This document shows positions 48,205 through 58,762 of a stretch of 64,000 bases of DNA, one piece after another. A program made the translations under genes and the position numbers. Positions within the stretch are counted from its first letter, which is position 1. Each line of letters opens with the position of its first letter. The DNA comes from an uncultured Maritimibacter sp. (GTDB lineage: Bacteria > Pseudomonadota > Alphaproteobacteria > Rhodobacterales > Rhodobacteraceae): positions 1 through 64,000 of the forward strand of contig CAJXYS010000011.1 in assembly GCA_913063035.1 (NCBI GenBank), read 5' to 3'. The notes under the pieces are model-generated. The model was given only the letters and a program-made list of their open reading frames with translations. It did no database searches and was not told where the DNA came from.

Positions 48205-48227
48205 GTTCTCTGTCGGACGGGGCCGGA

Positions 48228-50714
48228 TCAGTCGAGCGAGCGTTCGATTTCCTCGCGCTCGAAGATCTCGATCACGTCGCCCTCGCGGATGTCCTCGTAG
48301 TTCTCGAAGGCCATGCCGCATTCCTGGCCCATGTTGACTTCCTTGACCTCGTCCTTGAAGCGCTTGAGCGTCTTCAGCGTGCCCTCGTGGATCACGACGT
48401 TGTCGCGCAGCAGGCGCACGCCGGCCGAGCGGCGGGCGAGGCCCTCGGTGACGATACAGCCGGCCACCTTGCCGATGCCGGTCACCTTGAAGACCTGCTT
48501 GATCTCGGCATAGCCGATGAAGTTCTCGCGCACCTCGGCCGAGAGCAGGCCAGAGGCCGCCGCCTTCACGTCGTCCACCAGGTCGTAGATGACGCTGTAA
48601 TAGCGGATCTCGACGCCCTTCTGGTTCGCCGCCTGGCGTGCCGGCGCGTTGGCCCGGACGTTGAAGCCCATCACCGGTGCGCCCGAAGCTTCCGCGAGGC
48701 CGATATCGGTCTCGGTGATGGCGCCGACGCCCGAGTGCAGAACGCGGACGCGCACCTCCTCGTTGCCGATCTTCTCCATCGCCTGGACGATCGCCTCGGC
48801 GGAACCCTGCACGTCGGCCTTCACCAGGATCGGCAGCTCGGCGACGTTCTCGTCTTCCTTGGCCTTGGCCATGAGCTGCTCGAGCGAGGTCGCGGCCCCC
48901 GCGGTCGCGCGCTTCTCCTTGGACTGCTCGGTCCGGTATTCCGAGATCTCGCGGGCCTGTCCCTCGGTCTCGACGACGTTCAGGACGTCGCCCGCCTCGG
49001 GCGTGCCGTTGAGGCCGAGAACCTCCACCGGCACGGACGGGCCGGCCTCCTTGACGCGCTCGCCGTGGTCGTTGACCAGCGCGCGGACCTTGCCCCACTG
49101 TTCGCCCACGACGAAGATGTCGCCCTGGCGCAGCGTCCCCTTTTGGACCAGCACCGTGGCCACCGGGCCGCGCCCGACGTCGAGCTGGGCCTCGATCACG
49201 GCGCCTTCGGCGGCGCGGTCGGGGTTGGCTTTCAGTTCCAGCAGTTCGGCCTGCAGCGCGATATTGTCGAGCAGTTCGTCAAGCCCGGTGCCGTTGATCG
49301 CGGACACTTCCACGTCGAGCACGTCGCCGGACATCTTCTCGACGATGACCTCGTGCTGCAGCAGTTCGGTGCGCACCTTGTCCGGGTCCGCGCCCGGCCT
49401 GTCGCACTTGTTGATCGCGACGATCATCGGCACGCCGGCCGCGCGGGCGTGATTGATCGCCTCGATGGTCTGCGGCATGACAGAGTCGTCCGCCGCCACC
49501 ACCAGCACAACGATGTCCGTCACCTGCGCGCCGCGCGAGCGCATGGAGGTGAAGGCCGCGTGGCCCGGCGTGTCGAGGAAGGTCAGCACGGTCCCGCCAT
49601 CGGTCGTCACCTGGTAGGCGCCGATATGCTGGGTGATGCCACCGGCTTCGCCCGAGACCACGTTGGCCTTCCGGATCGCGTCGAGCAGCGAGGTCTTGCC
49701 GTGGTCGACATGGCCCATGATCGTGATGACCGGCGGGCGCGGTTTCAGCTCTTTCGGATCGTCCTCGACCTGGTCGATCACGTCCTCGACGTCCGAGTCC
49801 GAGACGCGCACGACGCGGTGCCCGAATTCCTCGATGATCAGCTCCGCGGTATCGGCGTCGATCGACTGGTTCTGGGTCGCCATGATGCCGTTCTGCATCA
49901 GCGCCTTCACCACGTCGGCGACGCGTTCGGCCATCCGGTTGGCCAGTTCCGAGACCACGATGGTCTCGGGAAGCTGCACGTCGCGGGTGACCTTTTCACG
50001 CTGCTGGGTGCCGCCCATCGCCTTCTGGCGGGCGCGCTCCTGCTTGCGGCGCATCGCGGCGACCGATCTCTGGCGGCCGCCTTCGTCCGACAGCGCCTGG
50101 TTCAGCGTCAGCTTGCCCGACCGGCGGCGATCGCCGCCCTTGCCGGCCTTCTCGCGGCGCGGCTCCTCGGGCTTGCGCTCGGCCTTCTTGGGGGCCTTGC
50201 GATCGGGGGCGCGGCCGGGTTCGGCGTCCGGGGCGGGTGCCGCGGGCTGGGCGGCGGCCGGCGCGGGCTCCGCTTCCTTGCGCTCTGCGTCCGCGCGGGC
50301 GCGTTCCTCTTCCTCGGCCTTCTGGCGGGCGCGCTCTTCGCGTTCACGCTCCTCGCGCTCCTTGGCCTCGATTTCCGCCTTCTTGCGCGCGCGTTCTTCC
50401 TCGCGCTTGCGCTCGTCCTCGGCGCGGCGCTCGGCATCTTCGGCCTCGCGCGCCTTCGCTGCGGCGAGCGCCTTCATCCGGCGCTCCATCTCGGCGTCGG
50501 AAATCCCGTCCGGGCGCGGCGCAGAGGGCGAGGGGCCTTTCGTCTGCTGGCCGCCGCCGGACTTGGCCGCGGCGCCGGGCTTCGGCGTCACCACGCGCTT
50601 GCGCTTGGTCTCGACCACGACGGATTTCGTGCGGCCGTGGCTGAAGCTCTGCTTCACATGGCCAGACCGCGGCCCGCCGCGAAGACCCAGGGGTTTCTTG
50701 TCCTTGTCGCTCAT
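48228..50714 (-). CDS. infB: Translation initiation factor IF-2
   Basis: GTPase that brings fMet-tRNA to the 30S subunit. Residues 1-80 are basic; about 72-150 form a highly charged Glu/Arg/Ala-rich coiled coil, then a Pro/Ala-rich linker; the IF2-N domain is near 245-300; the G domain has GHVDHGKTS at 334-342, DTPGHAAF and NKCD; beta-barrel and C-terminal fMet-binding domains follow. It has 828 residues. The ATG overlaps the ylxR stop by 4 bases. Confidence 0.98.
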   Translation of the reverse strand: MSDKDKKPLGLRGGPRSGHVKQSFSHGRTKSVVVETKRKRVVTPKPGAAAKSGGGQQTKGPSPSAPRPDGISDAEMERRMKALAAAKAREAEDAERRAEDERKREEERARKKAEIEAKEREEREREERARQKAEEEERARADAERKEAEPAPAAAQPAAPAPDAEPGRAPDRKAPKKAERKPEEPRREKAGKGGDRRRSGKLTLNQALSDEGGRQRSVAAMRRKQERARQKAMGGTQQREKVTRDVQLPETIVVSELANRMAERVADVVKALMQNGIMATQNQSIDADTAELIIEEFGHRVVRVSDSDVEDVIDQVEDDPKELKPRPPVITIMGHVDHGKTSLLDAIRKANVVSGEAGGITQHIGAYQVTTDGGTVLTFLDTPGHAAFTSMRSRGAQVTDIVVLVVAADDSVMPQTIEAINHARAAGVPMIVAINKCDRPGADPDKVRTELLQHEVIVEKMSGDVLDVEVSAINGTGLDELLDNIALQAELLELKANPDRAAEGAVIEAQLDVGRGPVATVLVQKGTLRQGDIFVVGEQWGKVRALVNDHGERVKEAGPSVPVEVLGLNGTPEAGDVLNVVETEGQAREISEYRTEQSKEKRATAGAATSLEQLMAKAKEDENVAELPILVKADVQGSAEAIVQAMEKIGNEEVRVRVLHSGVGAITETDIGLAEASGAPVMGFNVRANAPARQAANQKGVEIRYYSVIYDLVDDVKAAASGLLSAEVRENFIGYAEIKQVFKVTGIGKVAGCIVTEGLARRSAGVRLLRDNVVIHEGTLKTLKRFKDEVKEVNMGQECGMAFENYEDIREGDVIEIFEREEIERSLD

Positions 50715-51370
50715 ACGTCTCCAACACCTTTTTCGCCCGGCCGCGTATCGACCGGACGGCTCGTAACCGAGCTCGTCGTTCCGCGGACGCCCGAGAGCCG
50801 CGCGGCTTCCTCTACAACACGTGTTGCGAGTCCGCCAGTCATCAGGGCCGCATGTATCACATGTTCACGCCCGAATGCCAAACCGATTTCTGCGGCGCTC
50901 AGGCAGGTGACATGCGTGTTTTCGCCCGGTGGCGGGCGCAGTTTCGTCTTGCCCCGCTCCGAGCCGTCCGCGGCCTGGATCAGGGCGACGGCCTCGCCGC
51001 TCGCGAGCGCCGCTTTCGTCTTCTCGAAGCCAGCGACCGCGTCGCCGGCTTTCCGGGCCATCGAGAGCAATTCGATCACCCGCCGGGCCAGCAATTGTTC
51101 GACCCGCTCGGCGAGATCCGCGGGCACGGTCACCCTGGCCCGCGCCGCGCGTGGGAAATGGCCCTTCCGCACGGCCTTTTCAAGCGCCGCCCGGTCGGCC
51201 GAGACCCAGATCCCGCGTCCCGGCAACTTGCCGGCGATATCGGGCACGATCTCGTGGCCGGGACCGACGACGAACCGGATCAGCCCCGTCGCAGGTTGCG
51301 ACCGGCCCGTGGCGATGCAGCGCCGTTCGGGCCCGTCGTCCCGATCCTTATCCCGGCCGCCGCGTGTCAC
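50711..51370 (-). CDS. ylxR: YlxR/DUF448 domain fused to an L7Ae-like RNA-binding domain
   Basis: The N-terminal 85 residues are the DUF448/YlxR domain ([35 protein letters not shown]); the C-terminal half (about 90-200) looks like a ribosomal L7Ae/L30e fold ([22 protein letters not shown]). In many bacteria these are separate proteins; the fusion is common in alphaproteobacteria. It probably binds RNA and affects nusA-operon or RNase P function. It has 219 residues. Confidence 0.9.
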   Translation of the reverse strand: MTRGGRDKDRDDGPERRCIATGRSQPATGLIRFVVGPGHEIVPDIAGKLPGRGIWVSADRAALEKAVRKGHFPRAARARVTVPADLAERVEQLLARRVIELLSMARKAGDAVAGFEKTKAALASGEAVALIQAADGSERGKTKLRPPPGENTHVTCLSAAEIGLAFGREHVIHAALMTGGLATRVVEEAARLSGVRGTTSSVTSRPVDTRPGEKGVGDV

Positions 51371-51394
51371 GCGCGCCTCCCGCGGGCCTGCGGC

Positions 51395-53044
51395 TCAGGC
51401 TCCGGCCTCCTCGGTCGTCGTGCCGTCGCCCGGCGCGGCCGCGTCGCCGTCCTCGGCGCCGTCTTCGCCGTTTTCCTCGCCGGCCTCGAGATCGGCCAGG
51501 TCGACCCAGCCAAGCTGGACGCGCGCGGTCATGACAAGGTTCTGCGCCTCTTCGAGCGAAACGTCGAATTTCTCGAGCAGGCCCTCGTCCTTGACGCGCT
51601 CGCCGTCAACGGTGGTCCAGCCGCCGGCGAGTTCCCAGTCGGCGCAGGTGGCGAAATCCTCGAGGGTCTTGATGCCGTCCTGGGCCAGCACCTCGATCAT
51701 CTGGGGGGTCAGGCCGTCGAATTCAACCAGGCTGTCCTCGACGCCAAGCTCGCGCGCATGGTCCAGCGCCTTGCGGTTGATCTCTTCGAGACATTCCCGG
51801 GCGCGGGTCTGAAGCTCGTTCGCGGTGTCCTCGTCCACCCCGTCGATCACCAGCAGCTCGTCGATATCGACATAGGCCACCTCTTCGAGCGTGGCGAAGC
51901 CTTCGGAAACGAGAAGCTGGGCGAAGAATTCGTCCAGGTCGAGCGTTTCCATGAACATCGACGTGCGCTCGGCAAATTCCGCCTGGCGCTTCTCGGACTC
52001 CTCGGTCTCGGTCATGATGTCGATGTCGAGCCCGGTCAGCTGGCTGGCCAGGCGCACGTTCTGGCCACGCCGCCCGATCGCGAGGCTGAGCTGCTCGTCG
52101 GGCACCACGACCTCGATGCGCTCGGCTTCCTCGTCGAGAACGACCTTCGACACCTCGGCCGGCTGAAGCGCGTTCACGAGGAAGGTCGGCTGATCCTCGT
52201 TCCACGGAATGATGTCGATCTTCTCGCCCTGCAGCTCGTTGACCACCGCCTGCACGCGCGAGCCGCGCATGCCGACGCAGGCGCCGACCGGGTCGATGCC
52301 GCTGTCATAGGAGATCACGGCGATCTTGGCGCGCGAGCCCGGGTCGCGGGCCACGGCCTTGATCTCGATGATGCCGTCGTAGATCTCGGGCACTTCCATC
52401 TTGAACAGCTCGGCCATGAATTCCGGCGCCGTGCGGCTCAGGAAGATCTGCGGGCCGCGGGTCTCGCGGCGGACATCCTTGATGAAGGCGCGGATGCGGT
52501 CGCCGTTTCGATAGCTCTCGCGGCCGATCTTGTCGTTGCGGCGCAGGATCGCCTCGCCCCGGCCGACATCGACGATGATGTTGCCGTATTCCTCGCGCTT
52601 GACGACGCCGTTGATGATGGTGCCGATGCGATCCTTGAATTCCTCGTACTGGCGCTCGCGCTCGGCGTCGCGAACCTTTTGCAGGATCACCTGCTTGGCC
52701 GACTGCGCCGCGATCCGGCCCATCTCGAGCGGCGGCAGCTCGTCGATGATCTCGTCGCCGACCTGCGGATCGTCCTTGAAGGCGCGCGCGTCCTCGACGG
52801 TCATTTCCTGGAAGTGGTTTTCCACCTCGTCGACCACGGTCCGCACCCGGGTCATCGTCAGGTCGCCGGTCTTGCGGTCGATATGGGCGCGGATGTCGAG
52901 CTCCGAGCCGTAGCGGGACTTGGCGCCGCGGGCCATGGACTCTTCCATCGCCTCGATCACCAGTTCGGGCTCGATCATTTTCTCGCGCGCGACGGAGTCG
53001 GCGATCTGGAGAAGTTCCAGGCGGTTTGCGCTCGTGATGCTCAT
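51395..53044 (-). CDS. nusA: Transcription termination/antitermination factor NusA
   Basis: RNA-polymerase-binding elongation factor. N-terminal domain (about 1-130), S1 domain (about 135-205), two KH domains ([18 protein letters not shown] and [16 protein letters not shown], about 225-350) and C-terminal helix-hairpin repeats, then an acidic tail rich in Glu and Asp. It has 549 residues. The start overlaps the rimP stop by 4 bases. Confidence 0.97.
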   Translation of the reverse strand: MSITSANRLELLQIADSVAREKMIEPELVIEAMEESMARGAKSRYGSELDIRAHIDRKTGDLTMTRVRTVVDEVENHFQEMTVEDARAFKDDPQVGDEIIDELPPLEMGRIAAQSAKQVILQKVRDAERERQYEEFKDRIGTIINGVVKREEYGNIIVDVGRGEAILRRNDKIGRESYRNGDRIRAFIKDVRRETRGPQIFLSRTAPEFMAELFKMEVPEIYDGIIEIKAVARDPGSRAKIAVISYDSGIDPVGACVGMRGSRVQAVVNELQGEKIDIIPWNEDQPTFLVNALQPAEVSKVVLDEEAERIEVVVPDEQLSLAIGRRGQNVRLASQLTGLDIDIMTETEESEKRQAEFAERTSMFMETLDLDEFFAQLLVSEGFATLEEVAYVDIDELLVIDGVDEDTANELQTRARECLEEINRKALDHARELGVEDSLVEFDGLTPQMIEVLAQDGIKTLEDFATCADWELAGGWTTVDGERVKDEGLLEKFDVSLEEAQNLVMTARVQLGWVDLADLEAGEENGEDGAEDGDAAAPGDGTTTEEAGA

Positions 53045-53616
53045 TTCACATCCTCTTCCGGGGTGTCGTCCGTTTCGATTTCGTCATAGGCGCCTTCGTC
53101 CAGGCCCTGGGCCTTGCGCTGGCGCAGCATTTCCGTGATCAGGTCGTCGGTCAGCACGAGTTTCGCGTCCGACAGCCAGTCGAATTCCAGCCCGATCGTG
53201 CCCTCGGCGACGTCGATCAGGACCTCGTCGTCCTCGACGCCGCGCAGCACGCCCTTGAAGCGGCGGCGCCCGTCGATCAGCTCGGAGGTCTCGAGCTTGG
53301 CTTCGTAGCCGGCCCAGTCGTCGAAATCCTTGAGCCGGGTCAGGGGCCGGTCGATTCCGGGGCTCGACACCTCGAGCGTGTAGTGGTCGTCGATCGGGTC
53401 CTCGACATCCATCACGGCCGAGACCGCGGTGGAAATGCGCGCGCAATCATCGACCTCGATGCCGCCCTCGGGGCGTTCGGCCATGATCTGCACGGTCTTG
53501 GTCTTGCCGCCCAGAAGCCGCACCCGCACGAGCTCGAATCCAAGCCCCTCGATGACGGGCTGAACGATCTCGGCCAGGCGCTGGTCGATGGCGGCTTTCG
53601 CGACGAGGTCTGCCAC
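53041..53616 (-). CDS. rimP: Ribosome maturation factor RimP
   Basis: Needed for 30S subunit assembly. The N-terminal alpha/beta domain and C-terminal Sm-like barrel are visible: [35 protein letters not shown] and an acidic C-terminal extension. The start is GTG 53616, with GGAGG 4 bases upstream; longer readings cross a terminator hairpin. It has 191 residues and heads the operon rimP-nusA-ylxR-infB. Confidence 0.95.
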   Translation of the reverse strand: MADLVAKAAIDQRLAEIVQPVIEGLGFELVRVRLLGGKTKTVQIMAERPEGGIEVDDCARISTAVSAVMDVEDPIDDHYTLEVSSPGIDRPLTRLKDFDDWAGYEAKLETSELIDGRRRFKGVLRGVEDDEVLIDVAEGTIGLEFDWLSDAKLVLTDDLITEMLRQRKAQGLDEGAYDEIETDDTPEEDVK

Positions 53617-53641
53617 GATTCCTCCGATGCAACGGGTCAAA

Positions 53642-53668
53642 ACAAAAAAACGGGCCCGCGGCCCGTTC
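53642..53668 (-). terminator. Leader terminator (attenuator) in front of rimP
   Basis: On the minus strand an 8-bp stem (AACGGGCC against GGCCCGTT, 3-base loop) is followed by UUUUUUUGUUUU, within the predicted rimP leader about 26 bases before the start codon. Transcripts would either end here as an RNA of about 70 bases or read through into the operon. Confidence 0.7.
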
Positions 53669-53721
53669 GAACTTGTCCGGTGGGACCGGGTTTTGGACGC
53701 CCGATCGCCGCTGTTGAAAGC

Positions 53722-53750
53722 GATATAAGACGAGTCCCGGGGAAACGCAA
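53722..53750 (-). promoter_or_regulatory. Candidate promoter of the rimP operon
   Basis: On the minus strand TTGCGT (53745-53750) and TATATC (53722-53727) are separated by exactly 17 bases. The -10 matches four of six consensus positions and the -35 three. Transcription would start near 53715, giving a leader that contains the attenuator-like hairpin. Confidence 0.4.
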
Positions 53751-54017
53751 GCCTTCGCGGTGCAAATCGCGCCGGCCGCGCCCTGCCCGCGTTTCGGGGC
53801 GGAAAAACCCGGGCGGGCCATGAGGCGGATGCCGCGCCTTGCGGACCGAATACGGGGCCGTTGGTCCCGCAAAACAAGGGCTCCGCGCCCGGGCGCCGTT
53901 TCCTCCGCTTCCACAGTGCACGGCGAAGGCCGCTACATTGTCTGTTCCGTTCCCAATTCTTGCCCCAATCGCGGGGCATCCATGGCCCAGATTGTTCGCG
54001 TACCTGAGGAAGGTCGT

Positions 54018-54923
54018 ATGGATCGACTGACAGAAATGGAAGCCTTCGCGACCGTGGTGGACCAGGGCGGGTTCACCGACGCGGCCCGGAAGCTCGGGAT
54101 ATCGAAATCGGCCGTGTCGAAGCATGTCTCGGCGCTGGAAAGCCGGCTCGGTGCCCGGCTGCTGAACCGCACCACGCGACGCGTCAGCCCTACCGAGATC
54201 GGGCTGGCCTATTACGACCGGGCGCGCCGCGTTCTGAACGACGCCGGCGAGGCCGACGCGATGGTGACGGCCATGCAGGACGCGCCGAGCGGCCTGCTCC
54301 GCGTGTCCGTCGCTACGGATTTCGGGGTGAATCACCTGTCGCCGGTGCTGGGGGATTTCCTGCTGCGCTATCCCGAAGTCACGGTGAACATGGTTCTCAA
54401 CAACCGCCATGTCGAACTGATCTCCGAGGGCTACGACCTGTCGATCCGGGTCGGTGAGCTCGAGGACAGTTCGCTGCGGGCGCGCAAGCTGACCGAGACC
54501 AACAAGCGGCTTGTCGGTGCGCCCTCCTATTTCAGACAGTACGGGCGGCCCAAGCGGATCGACGACCTGACCGAGCACAAGCTGCTCCATTACACGAACC
54601 AGTCGAGCGGGAATGTCTGGAAGCTGACCTCGCCCACCGGCGAGAAACGCCAGGTCCGGGCGTCGGGCTGGCTGACCGTGAATGACGGCCAGTCGCTGCT
54701 GAACGCCGCGGTTTCGGGCCTGGGGATCGCGTACCTGCCGAGCTTCCTCTACGCCGACAAGATGGCCGAAGGCCTGATCGAGGAGGCGATCCCGGAGCTG
54801 CCGGTAGAGACCCAGTCGATCTACGCGGTCTATCCGCCCGGGCGCTACACGCAGCCCAAGGTGCGCGCGATGATCGACTTTCTCGTCGAGCACTTCAAGG
54901 ACAAGGGCCCCGAAACCTGGTAG
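54018..54923 (+). CDS. LysR-family transcriptional regulator
   Basis: Typical LTTR: an N-terminal winged helix (about 1-60; [39 protein letters not shown]) and a periplasmic-binding-like effector domain (about 90-300). The 301-residue length is standard. It resembles the AphB/YafC-like subgroup that regulates a nearby gene. The divergent neighbour is the rimP operon, which is an unlikely target, so the regulon is unknown. ATG 54018 has GAGGAAGG 4 bases upstream. Confidence 0.92.
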   Translation: MDRLTEMEAFATVVDQGGFTDAARKLGISKSAVSKHVSALESRLGARLLNRTTRRVSPTEIGLAYYDRARRVLNDAGEADAMVTAMQDAPSGLLRVSVATDFGVNHLSPVLGDFLLRYPEVTVNMVLNNRHVELISEGYDLSIRVGELEDSSLRARKLTETNKRLVGAPSYFRQYGRPKRIDDLTEHKLLHYTNQSSGNVWKLTSPTGEKRQVRASGWLTVNDGQSLLNAAVSGLGIAYLPSFLYADKMAEGLIEEAIPELPVETQSIYAVYPPGRYTQPKVRAMIDFLVEHFKDKGPETW

Positions 54924-54945
54924 AGTTCCCTGTGCGTTGGTGCAC

Positions 54946-55887
54946 TTACTGGGTCGAGGTGATAACCACCTCGACCCTTCTGTTTTTGGCGCGGCCGGTA
55001 TCGGTCTCGTTGCTGGCCACCGGGGCCAGGTAGCCGACGCCCTGCGCGTCGAGCCGCGCGGGATCGATGCCGTAGCGCCCCACCAGCCGATCGAGCACCG
55101 AGGTCGCGCGCTTCCTGGACAGCGCGACATTGCCGTCGAGCGATCCGGCGAAATCCGTGTGGCCGACCAGCGCGATGCTGTGGCCGGGGTTGGCCTCGAG
55201 ATATTGCGCCAGCGCGTCCAGCGAGGCGTAGTCGTCGCCGGCCAGCTCCGCCGATCCCACGCCGAAGTCGAGGTCCGAAAGCACCGCGACGCCGGCATCG
55301 TTCAGCTGCGCGGCAAGCGATCCCGCTTCGATCGGCCGGGTCGCATCCGACTTGGTCGACTTGGCGACGATCTCGGCGGCCTTTTGGTCATCGGCGATGC
55401 GGGTGATCTGCACGTAGCCGGACTCGAGGCTGCGGCTGACCATGAGCCCGACATAGTCCGGCTTGCCGTTGGTGACGCGGCGCGCGGCCAGGTAGCGGAA
55501 ATCACCCAGGTCCACATGCATCTCGGGCTCGGGGATCAGGTCGACCGCGAAGCGGAAATCGAAACCGCCGCATCCCTCGGTCTCGCATTCGAAGAGGATG
55601 CTGAAGCCCTTGTCCGTCAGCTGTTCGCGCAGCGTCGACAGCAGCTCCAGCGTGCTGAGCTGCGGCGTGGCGGTGCGCCAGGCGGCCTGGCGGATCGTGC
55701 CCTCGGCGCGGATGGTCTCGAGACCGGAGTCCGCATAGGGACCCACCGGCAGACGGTAGCTGGCGGCACCGACGATTTCCTCGGCGCTCTGGCTGGCGGC
55801 GCCCGGGAAATCGAGCGCCAGGTCCGCCGATGCCGGCAGCGGGCAGGCCAGGGCCGCAAGGGCCAGTATGCGGGCGGTCCGGGTCAT
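54946..55887 (-). CDS. OmpA-family envelope protein
   Basis: Signal peptide (residues 1-21, PASA/D cleavage), an unassigned N-terminal half of about 170 residues, and a C-terminal OmpA/peptidoglycan-binding domain (about 195-313; VLSDLDFGVGSAELAGDDYA, IALVGHTDFAGSLDGNVALS and AKNRRVEVVI). It has 313 residues. It likely anchors something to the cell wall in the periplasm or outer membrane. Its start overlaps the end of the AhpD-like gene by 4 bases, an odd pairing of unrelated functions. Confidence 0.87.
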   Translation of the reverse strand: MTRTARILALAALACPLPASADLALDFPGAASQSAEEIVGAASYRLPVGPYADSGLETIRAEGTIRQAAWRTATPQLSTLELLSTLREQLTDKGFSILFECETEGCGGFDFRFAVDLIPEPEMHVDLGDFRYLAARRVTNGKPDYVGLMVSRSLESGYVQITRIADDQKAAEIVAKSTKSDATRPIEAGSLAAQLNDAGVAVLSDLDFGVGSAELAGDDYASLDALAQYLEANPGHSIALVGHTDFAGSLDGNVALSRKRATSVLDRLVGRYGIDPARLDAQGVGYLAPVASNETDTGRAKNRRVEVVITSTQ

Positions 55888-56459
55888 CTGTGCGCCCCGT
55901 GATACGCCGGATTGGGTTGCATATCCGTTGCCGAGGCAATGCGGTTCGTCATGTTGAAGAACCCGGCCACCGCCGCGATATCCCAGATGTCGCGGTCGCC
56001 GAACCCGGCCGCGCGCAGGGCGGCCCGGTCGCTTTCCTCGATCCGGCTGCTGGATTCGGTCAGCTTGGCCGCGAAGTCGAGCATCGCGCGCTGACGCGGG
56101 TCGAGCGGGGCGACGCGGTAATTCATGACCAGGGCCTCGCCCAGGACCGGGTCGCCCGACAGCTGACGCACCGCCGCGCCATGGGCGGCCTGGCAGTACC
56201 AGCAGCGGTTGATCGACGAGACCACGACCGCGATCATCTCGCGCTCGAGCTTGCTGAGCCCGCTGTCGGCGAGCATCAGGTCGTTATACATCGCCGTGAA
56301 GGCGTTCAGCTTGTCGATGTCGAAGGCATAGGCGCGCAGCACGTTGGGCACGAGGCCGAGCTTTTCCTCGCATACCTCGAAATACCGCCGCGTGTCGTCC
56401 GGCAAGGGATCGACCGGCGGCAAATCAAGTGCCGTCACCTTGGATTGTTCTTCCGTCAC
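55884..56459 (-). CDS. AhpD-like/carboxymuconolactone-decarboxylase-family protein
   Basis: Peroxidase-related enzyme of the AhpD/CMD fold. The redox pair Cys86-x2-Cys89 (RCWYCQAAHG) with His93 is the AhpD catalytic element; LGLVPNVLRAYA and FGDRDIWDIAAVAGFFNMTNRIA are family motifs. It has 191 residues, predicted cytoplasmic. The substrate is unknown; it could protect against peroxides or reactive electrophiles. Confidence 0.88.
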   Translation of the reverse strand: MTEEQSKVTALDLPPVDPLPDDTRRYFEVCEEKLGLVPNVLRAYAFDIDKLNAFTAMYNDLMLADSGLSKLEREMIAVVVSSINRCWYCQAAHGAAVRQLSGDPVLGEALVMNYRVAPLDPRQRAMLDFAAKLTESSSRIEESDRAALRAAGFGDRDIWDIAAVAGFFNMTNRIASATDMQPNPAYHGAHR

Positions 56460-56477
56460 CTGCCTACGGCCCCCGGC

Positions 56478-57206
56478 TTACCCGGATTGTTTCGTTCGGT
56501 AGTGGTAATTATCCACAGAACGCAGCCCCAGGCCAGAAAAGAGCCGCTGTGCCGGCAGGTTTTCGCTTGTTGTGACCGCTGAAAACCACGCTGCATCATG
56601 ATCTTGCGCCCATTGCGCGGCGCGACCCAAGATGTTCCGTGCCGCACCGCGCCGGCGAAAGGCCTCCGGCACCTCCAGCGCGTGCAACATGGCGATATCC
56701 TCGTGGATCGCGACGAAGCCGACGCCGGCGGGCCGGTCATGGGTGCGCGCGAAGAGACATGTCCGGGGCCCCTGCGCCCGGGCCATCACCGCCAGGCGTT
56801 CCGGTCCGATCCCGCCGGCGGCCCACATGTCGCGCATGATGGCGAGCGGCGTTTCGACGGTGAAGCAGGCCATCGGGTCGGGGGCGGCCGCGGCAACGGT
56901 CGCGACCGGGGCCAGGAAGACATGCACCGGGTCGACGACGGCATAGCCCCGCTCCGCGAGAAGCCCGTCCAGCGCCGTATCGCCGCGCCGGATCATGAAG
57001 AGCGGGGCCTGTCCCATGTCGCGCATGGCGCTTTCCGCCCGGTCGATGTCGTCGCCGGTGACGGCGCCCTCCGCCGTGGCCGCGGAAACGCGCTTGCCGC
57101 CGCCATCCCCGCGCCGCAGCGTCCAGGGGCCCAGCCGCCGGAATTCCGCCGCGGGCCAGGTGGCGTCCAGCGCCGCGAAAAGGCGGGCGTGGTCGGGCGT
57201 GCTCAT
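56478..57206 (-). CDS. GNAT-family acetyltransferase
   Basis: The C-terminal part (about 110-242) carries the GNAT fold: GVGFVAIHEDIAMLHALEV, the acetyl-CoA loop RRRGAARNILGRAAQWA and the terminal SENLPAQRLFSGLGLRS. The N-terminal 100 residues may be a degenerate GNAT repeat. It has 242 residues. Its start overlaps the end of the CinA-like gene by 4 bases. The substrate is not predictable. Confidence 0.85.
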   Translation of the reverse strand: MSTPDHARLFAALDATWPAAEFRRLGPWTLRRGDGGGKRVSAATAEGAVTGDDIDRAESAMRDMGQAPLFMIRRGDTALDGLLAERGYAVVDPVHVFLAPVATVAAAAPDPMACFTVETPLAIMRDMWAAGGIGPERLAVMARAQGPRTCLFARTHDRPAGVGFVAIHEDIAMLHALEVPEAFRRRGAARNILGRAAQWAQDHDAAWFSAVTTSENLPAQRLFSGLGLRSVDNYHYRTKQSG

Positions 57207-57937
57207 TCCTCTACCGCGCCTGGAAACTTTGCGGCCAGCACCGCCAGCGCCGCGCCGATGCGCTCTTCGTCGGTGCCGCGGATCACGATCCGCGTGCCGT
57301 AGACCTGCCCCGCGATGAAGGGGTAGGAGCCGAAAGAAAGATCCGCGTGATCGCCGACCACCCCGTTGAGCACTGCCGCGACCTCGCCCTCGGGCTCGTC
57401 CACGCGCAGGGTCCGCGAGATCAGGGGCGCCCCCCCGGTCAGCGTCGGCAGGACGGATGCGACCATCGCCTCGAAAACCGACGGCACGCCGGCCATGACA
57501 TGCACGTTGCCAAGCGAAAAGCCCGGCGCGGCCGAGACCGGGTTCTCGATCAGCGCGGCGCCGTCCGGGATGCGCGCCATGCGCAGACGCGCCGCGTTCA
57601 GGTCGCGCCCGGTCTTGGCGTAATGCTCGGCCAGGATGGCCCGGGCGTCTGCGCGCACATCGACACCCACGCCGAAGGCCGCCGCCACCGCGTCGGCGGT
57701 GATGTCGTCATGGGTCGGCCCGATGCCCCCCGAAGTGAAGACGTGGTCGCAGCTCTCCCGCAGCGCGTTCAGCGCCGTGACGATCCGCGCCTGCACGTCC
57801 GGCACGACCCGCACCTCCGCCAGGTCGATGCCCGCCGCGGTCAGGCGCCCCGCGAGATGGTGCATGTTCGCGTCCCGCGTCCGGCCCGAGAGAATCTCGT
57901 CGCCGATCACCACCATCCCCGCCGTCGGGTTGCCCAT
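57203..57937 (-). CDS. CinA-type molybdopterin-binding-fold protein
   Basis: MoaB/MogA-like domain as in the N-terminal half of CinA (nicotinamide-nucleotide/ADP-ribose pyrophosphatase COG1058): VVIGDEILSGRTRDANM, TSGGIGPTHDDITADAVA and NVHVMAGVPSVFEAM. It has 244 residues; the C-terminal amidase (PncC) domain of full-length CinA is absent, which is common in Rhodobacterales. ATG 57937 with AGGAG 7 bases upstream. It is divergent from sfsA. Confidence 0.9.
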   Translation of the reverse strand: MGNPTAGMVVIGDEILSGRTRDANMHHLAGRLTAAGIDLAEVRVVPDVQARIVTALNALRESCDHVFTSGGIGPTHDDITADAVAAAFGVGVDVRADARAILAEHYAKTGRDLNAARLRMARIPDGAALIENPVSAAPGFSLGNVHVMAGVPSVFEAMVASVLPTLTGGAPLISRTLRVDEPEGEVAAVLNGVVGDHADLSFGSYPFIAGQVYGTRIVIRGTDEERIGAALAVLAAKFPGAVEE

Positions 57938-57983
57938 CGCGCCGCTCCTTGCCTGCCGTGCGGGACAGGTATAGGTCCGCGCC

Positions 57984-58712
57984 ATGCGCTTTCAAACCCC
58001 TCTCGTGCCGGCCCGGCTGATCCGGCGCTACAAGCGGTTCCTGGCCGATATCCGGTTCGCGGACGGGACCGAGGCGGTCGCCCATTGCCCCAACCCCGGC
58101 GCGATGCTCGGGCTGGCCGATCCCGGCGCCCGCATCTGGGTCGAGCCCAACGACGATCCGAAGAAGAAGCTGAAATTCTCGTGGAAACTCGTGGACCTCG
58201 GCGGCGGCCATTTCGCCGGCATCGACACCGGGGTGCCGAACCGCGTCGTCCGCGCGGCGCTGGAGCATCGGGCGGTGCCCGGGCTCTCCGGTTATGACAG
58301 CGTCCGGCCGGAAGTGAAATACGGCCGGGGCAGCCGCGTCGACTTCCTGCTCGAGGGGCCGGCGGGCGCCACCTATGTCGAGGTCAAGAACGTCCACCTG
58401 CGCCGTGCCGGCAGCTGGGCGGAGTTCCCCGACTGCGTCACCGCCCGCGGCGCGAAGCATCTCGCCGAGCTGTCCGACATGGTGGCGGCCGGGCATCGCG
58501 CGGTGATGCTCTACCTCGTGCAGCGCACCGATTGCGACGCGTTCCGGCTTGCCGGCGATATCGACCCGGCCTACGCGGCGGCGTTCGATCTCGCGCGGGC
58601 GGCGGGTGTCGAGATGCTGGCCTTCGGCACGCGGATCGGCACCGATGGCGTCGGTTTCGCGGCCCCCCTGCCCGTCGATCCGGCACCGCAGGCACGGCCC
58701 CCACTGGCATAG
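57984..58712 (+). CDS. sfsA: Sugar fermentation stimulation protein SfsA
   Basis: SfsA family; DNA-binding/nuclease-like fold with proposed roles in sugar metabolism gene control. Motifs AHCPNPGAMLGL, RPEVKYGRGSRVDFLL and YVEVKNVHLRR; the DFLL-EVKN pattern resembles a PD-(D/E)XK nuclease core. It has 242 residues. No ribosome-binding site is visible; TATAGG at 57970-57975 lies 8 bases before the ATG, so the mRNA may be leaderless. Confidence 0.93.
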   Translation: MRFQTPLVPARLIRRYKRFLADIRFADGTEAVAHCPNPGAMLGLADPGARIWVEPNDDPKKKLKFSWKLVDLGGGHFAGIDTGVPNRVVRAALEHRAVPGLSGYDSVRPEVKYGRGSRVDFLLEGPAGATYVEVKNVHLRRAGSWAEFPDCVTARGAKHLAELSDMVAAGHRAVMLYLVQRTDCDAFRLAGDIDPAYAAAFDLARAAGVEMLAFGTRIGTDGVGFAAPLPVDPAPQARPPLA

Positions 58713-58762
58713 CGGCGCATTTCGCCTTATCTAGGGCGCGAAATCAACGAAGGAGCGACCCC

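Larger units (their letters stand above)
53617..54017. other. Gene-free region with rimP leader and divergent promoters
   Basis: The 401 bases between rimP and the LysR gene hold no convincing protein gene. On the minus strand there is a promoter (53722-53750), a leader of about 70 bases and a terminator hairpin (53642-53668) before rimP. The rightward part up to 54017 should carry the LysR gene promoter, which I could not place; a GAGGAAGG ribosome-binding site is visible at 54006-54013. Confidence 0.5.

Noticed and set aside
47553-51812. A 1,419-codon open frame on the plus strand
   Set aside because: It lies opposite hslV, infB, ylxR and part of nusA, which have clear motifs; its composition is that of a reversed GC-rich shadow frame.
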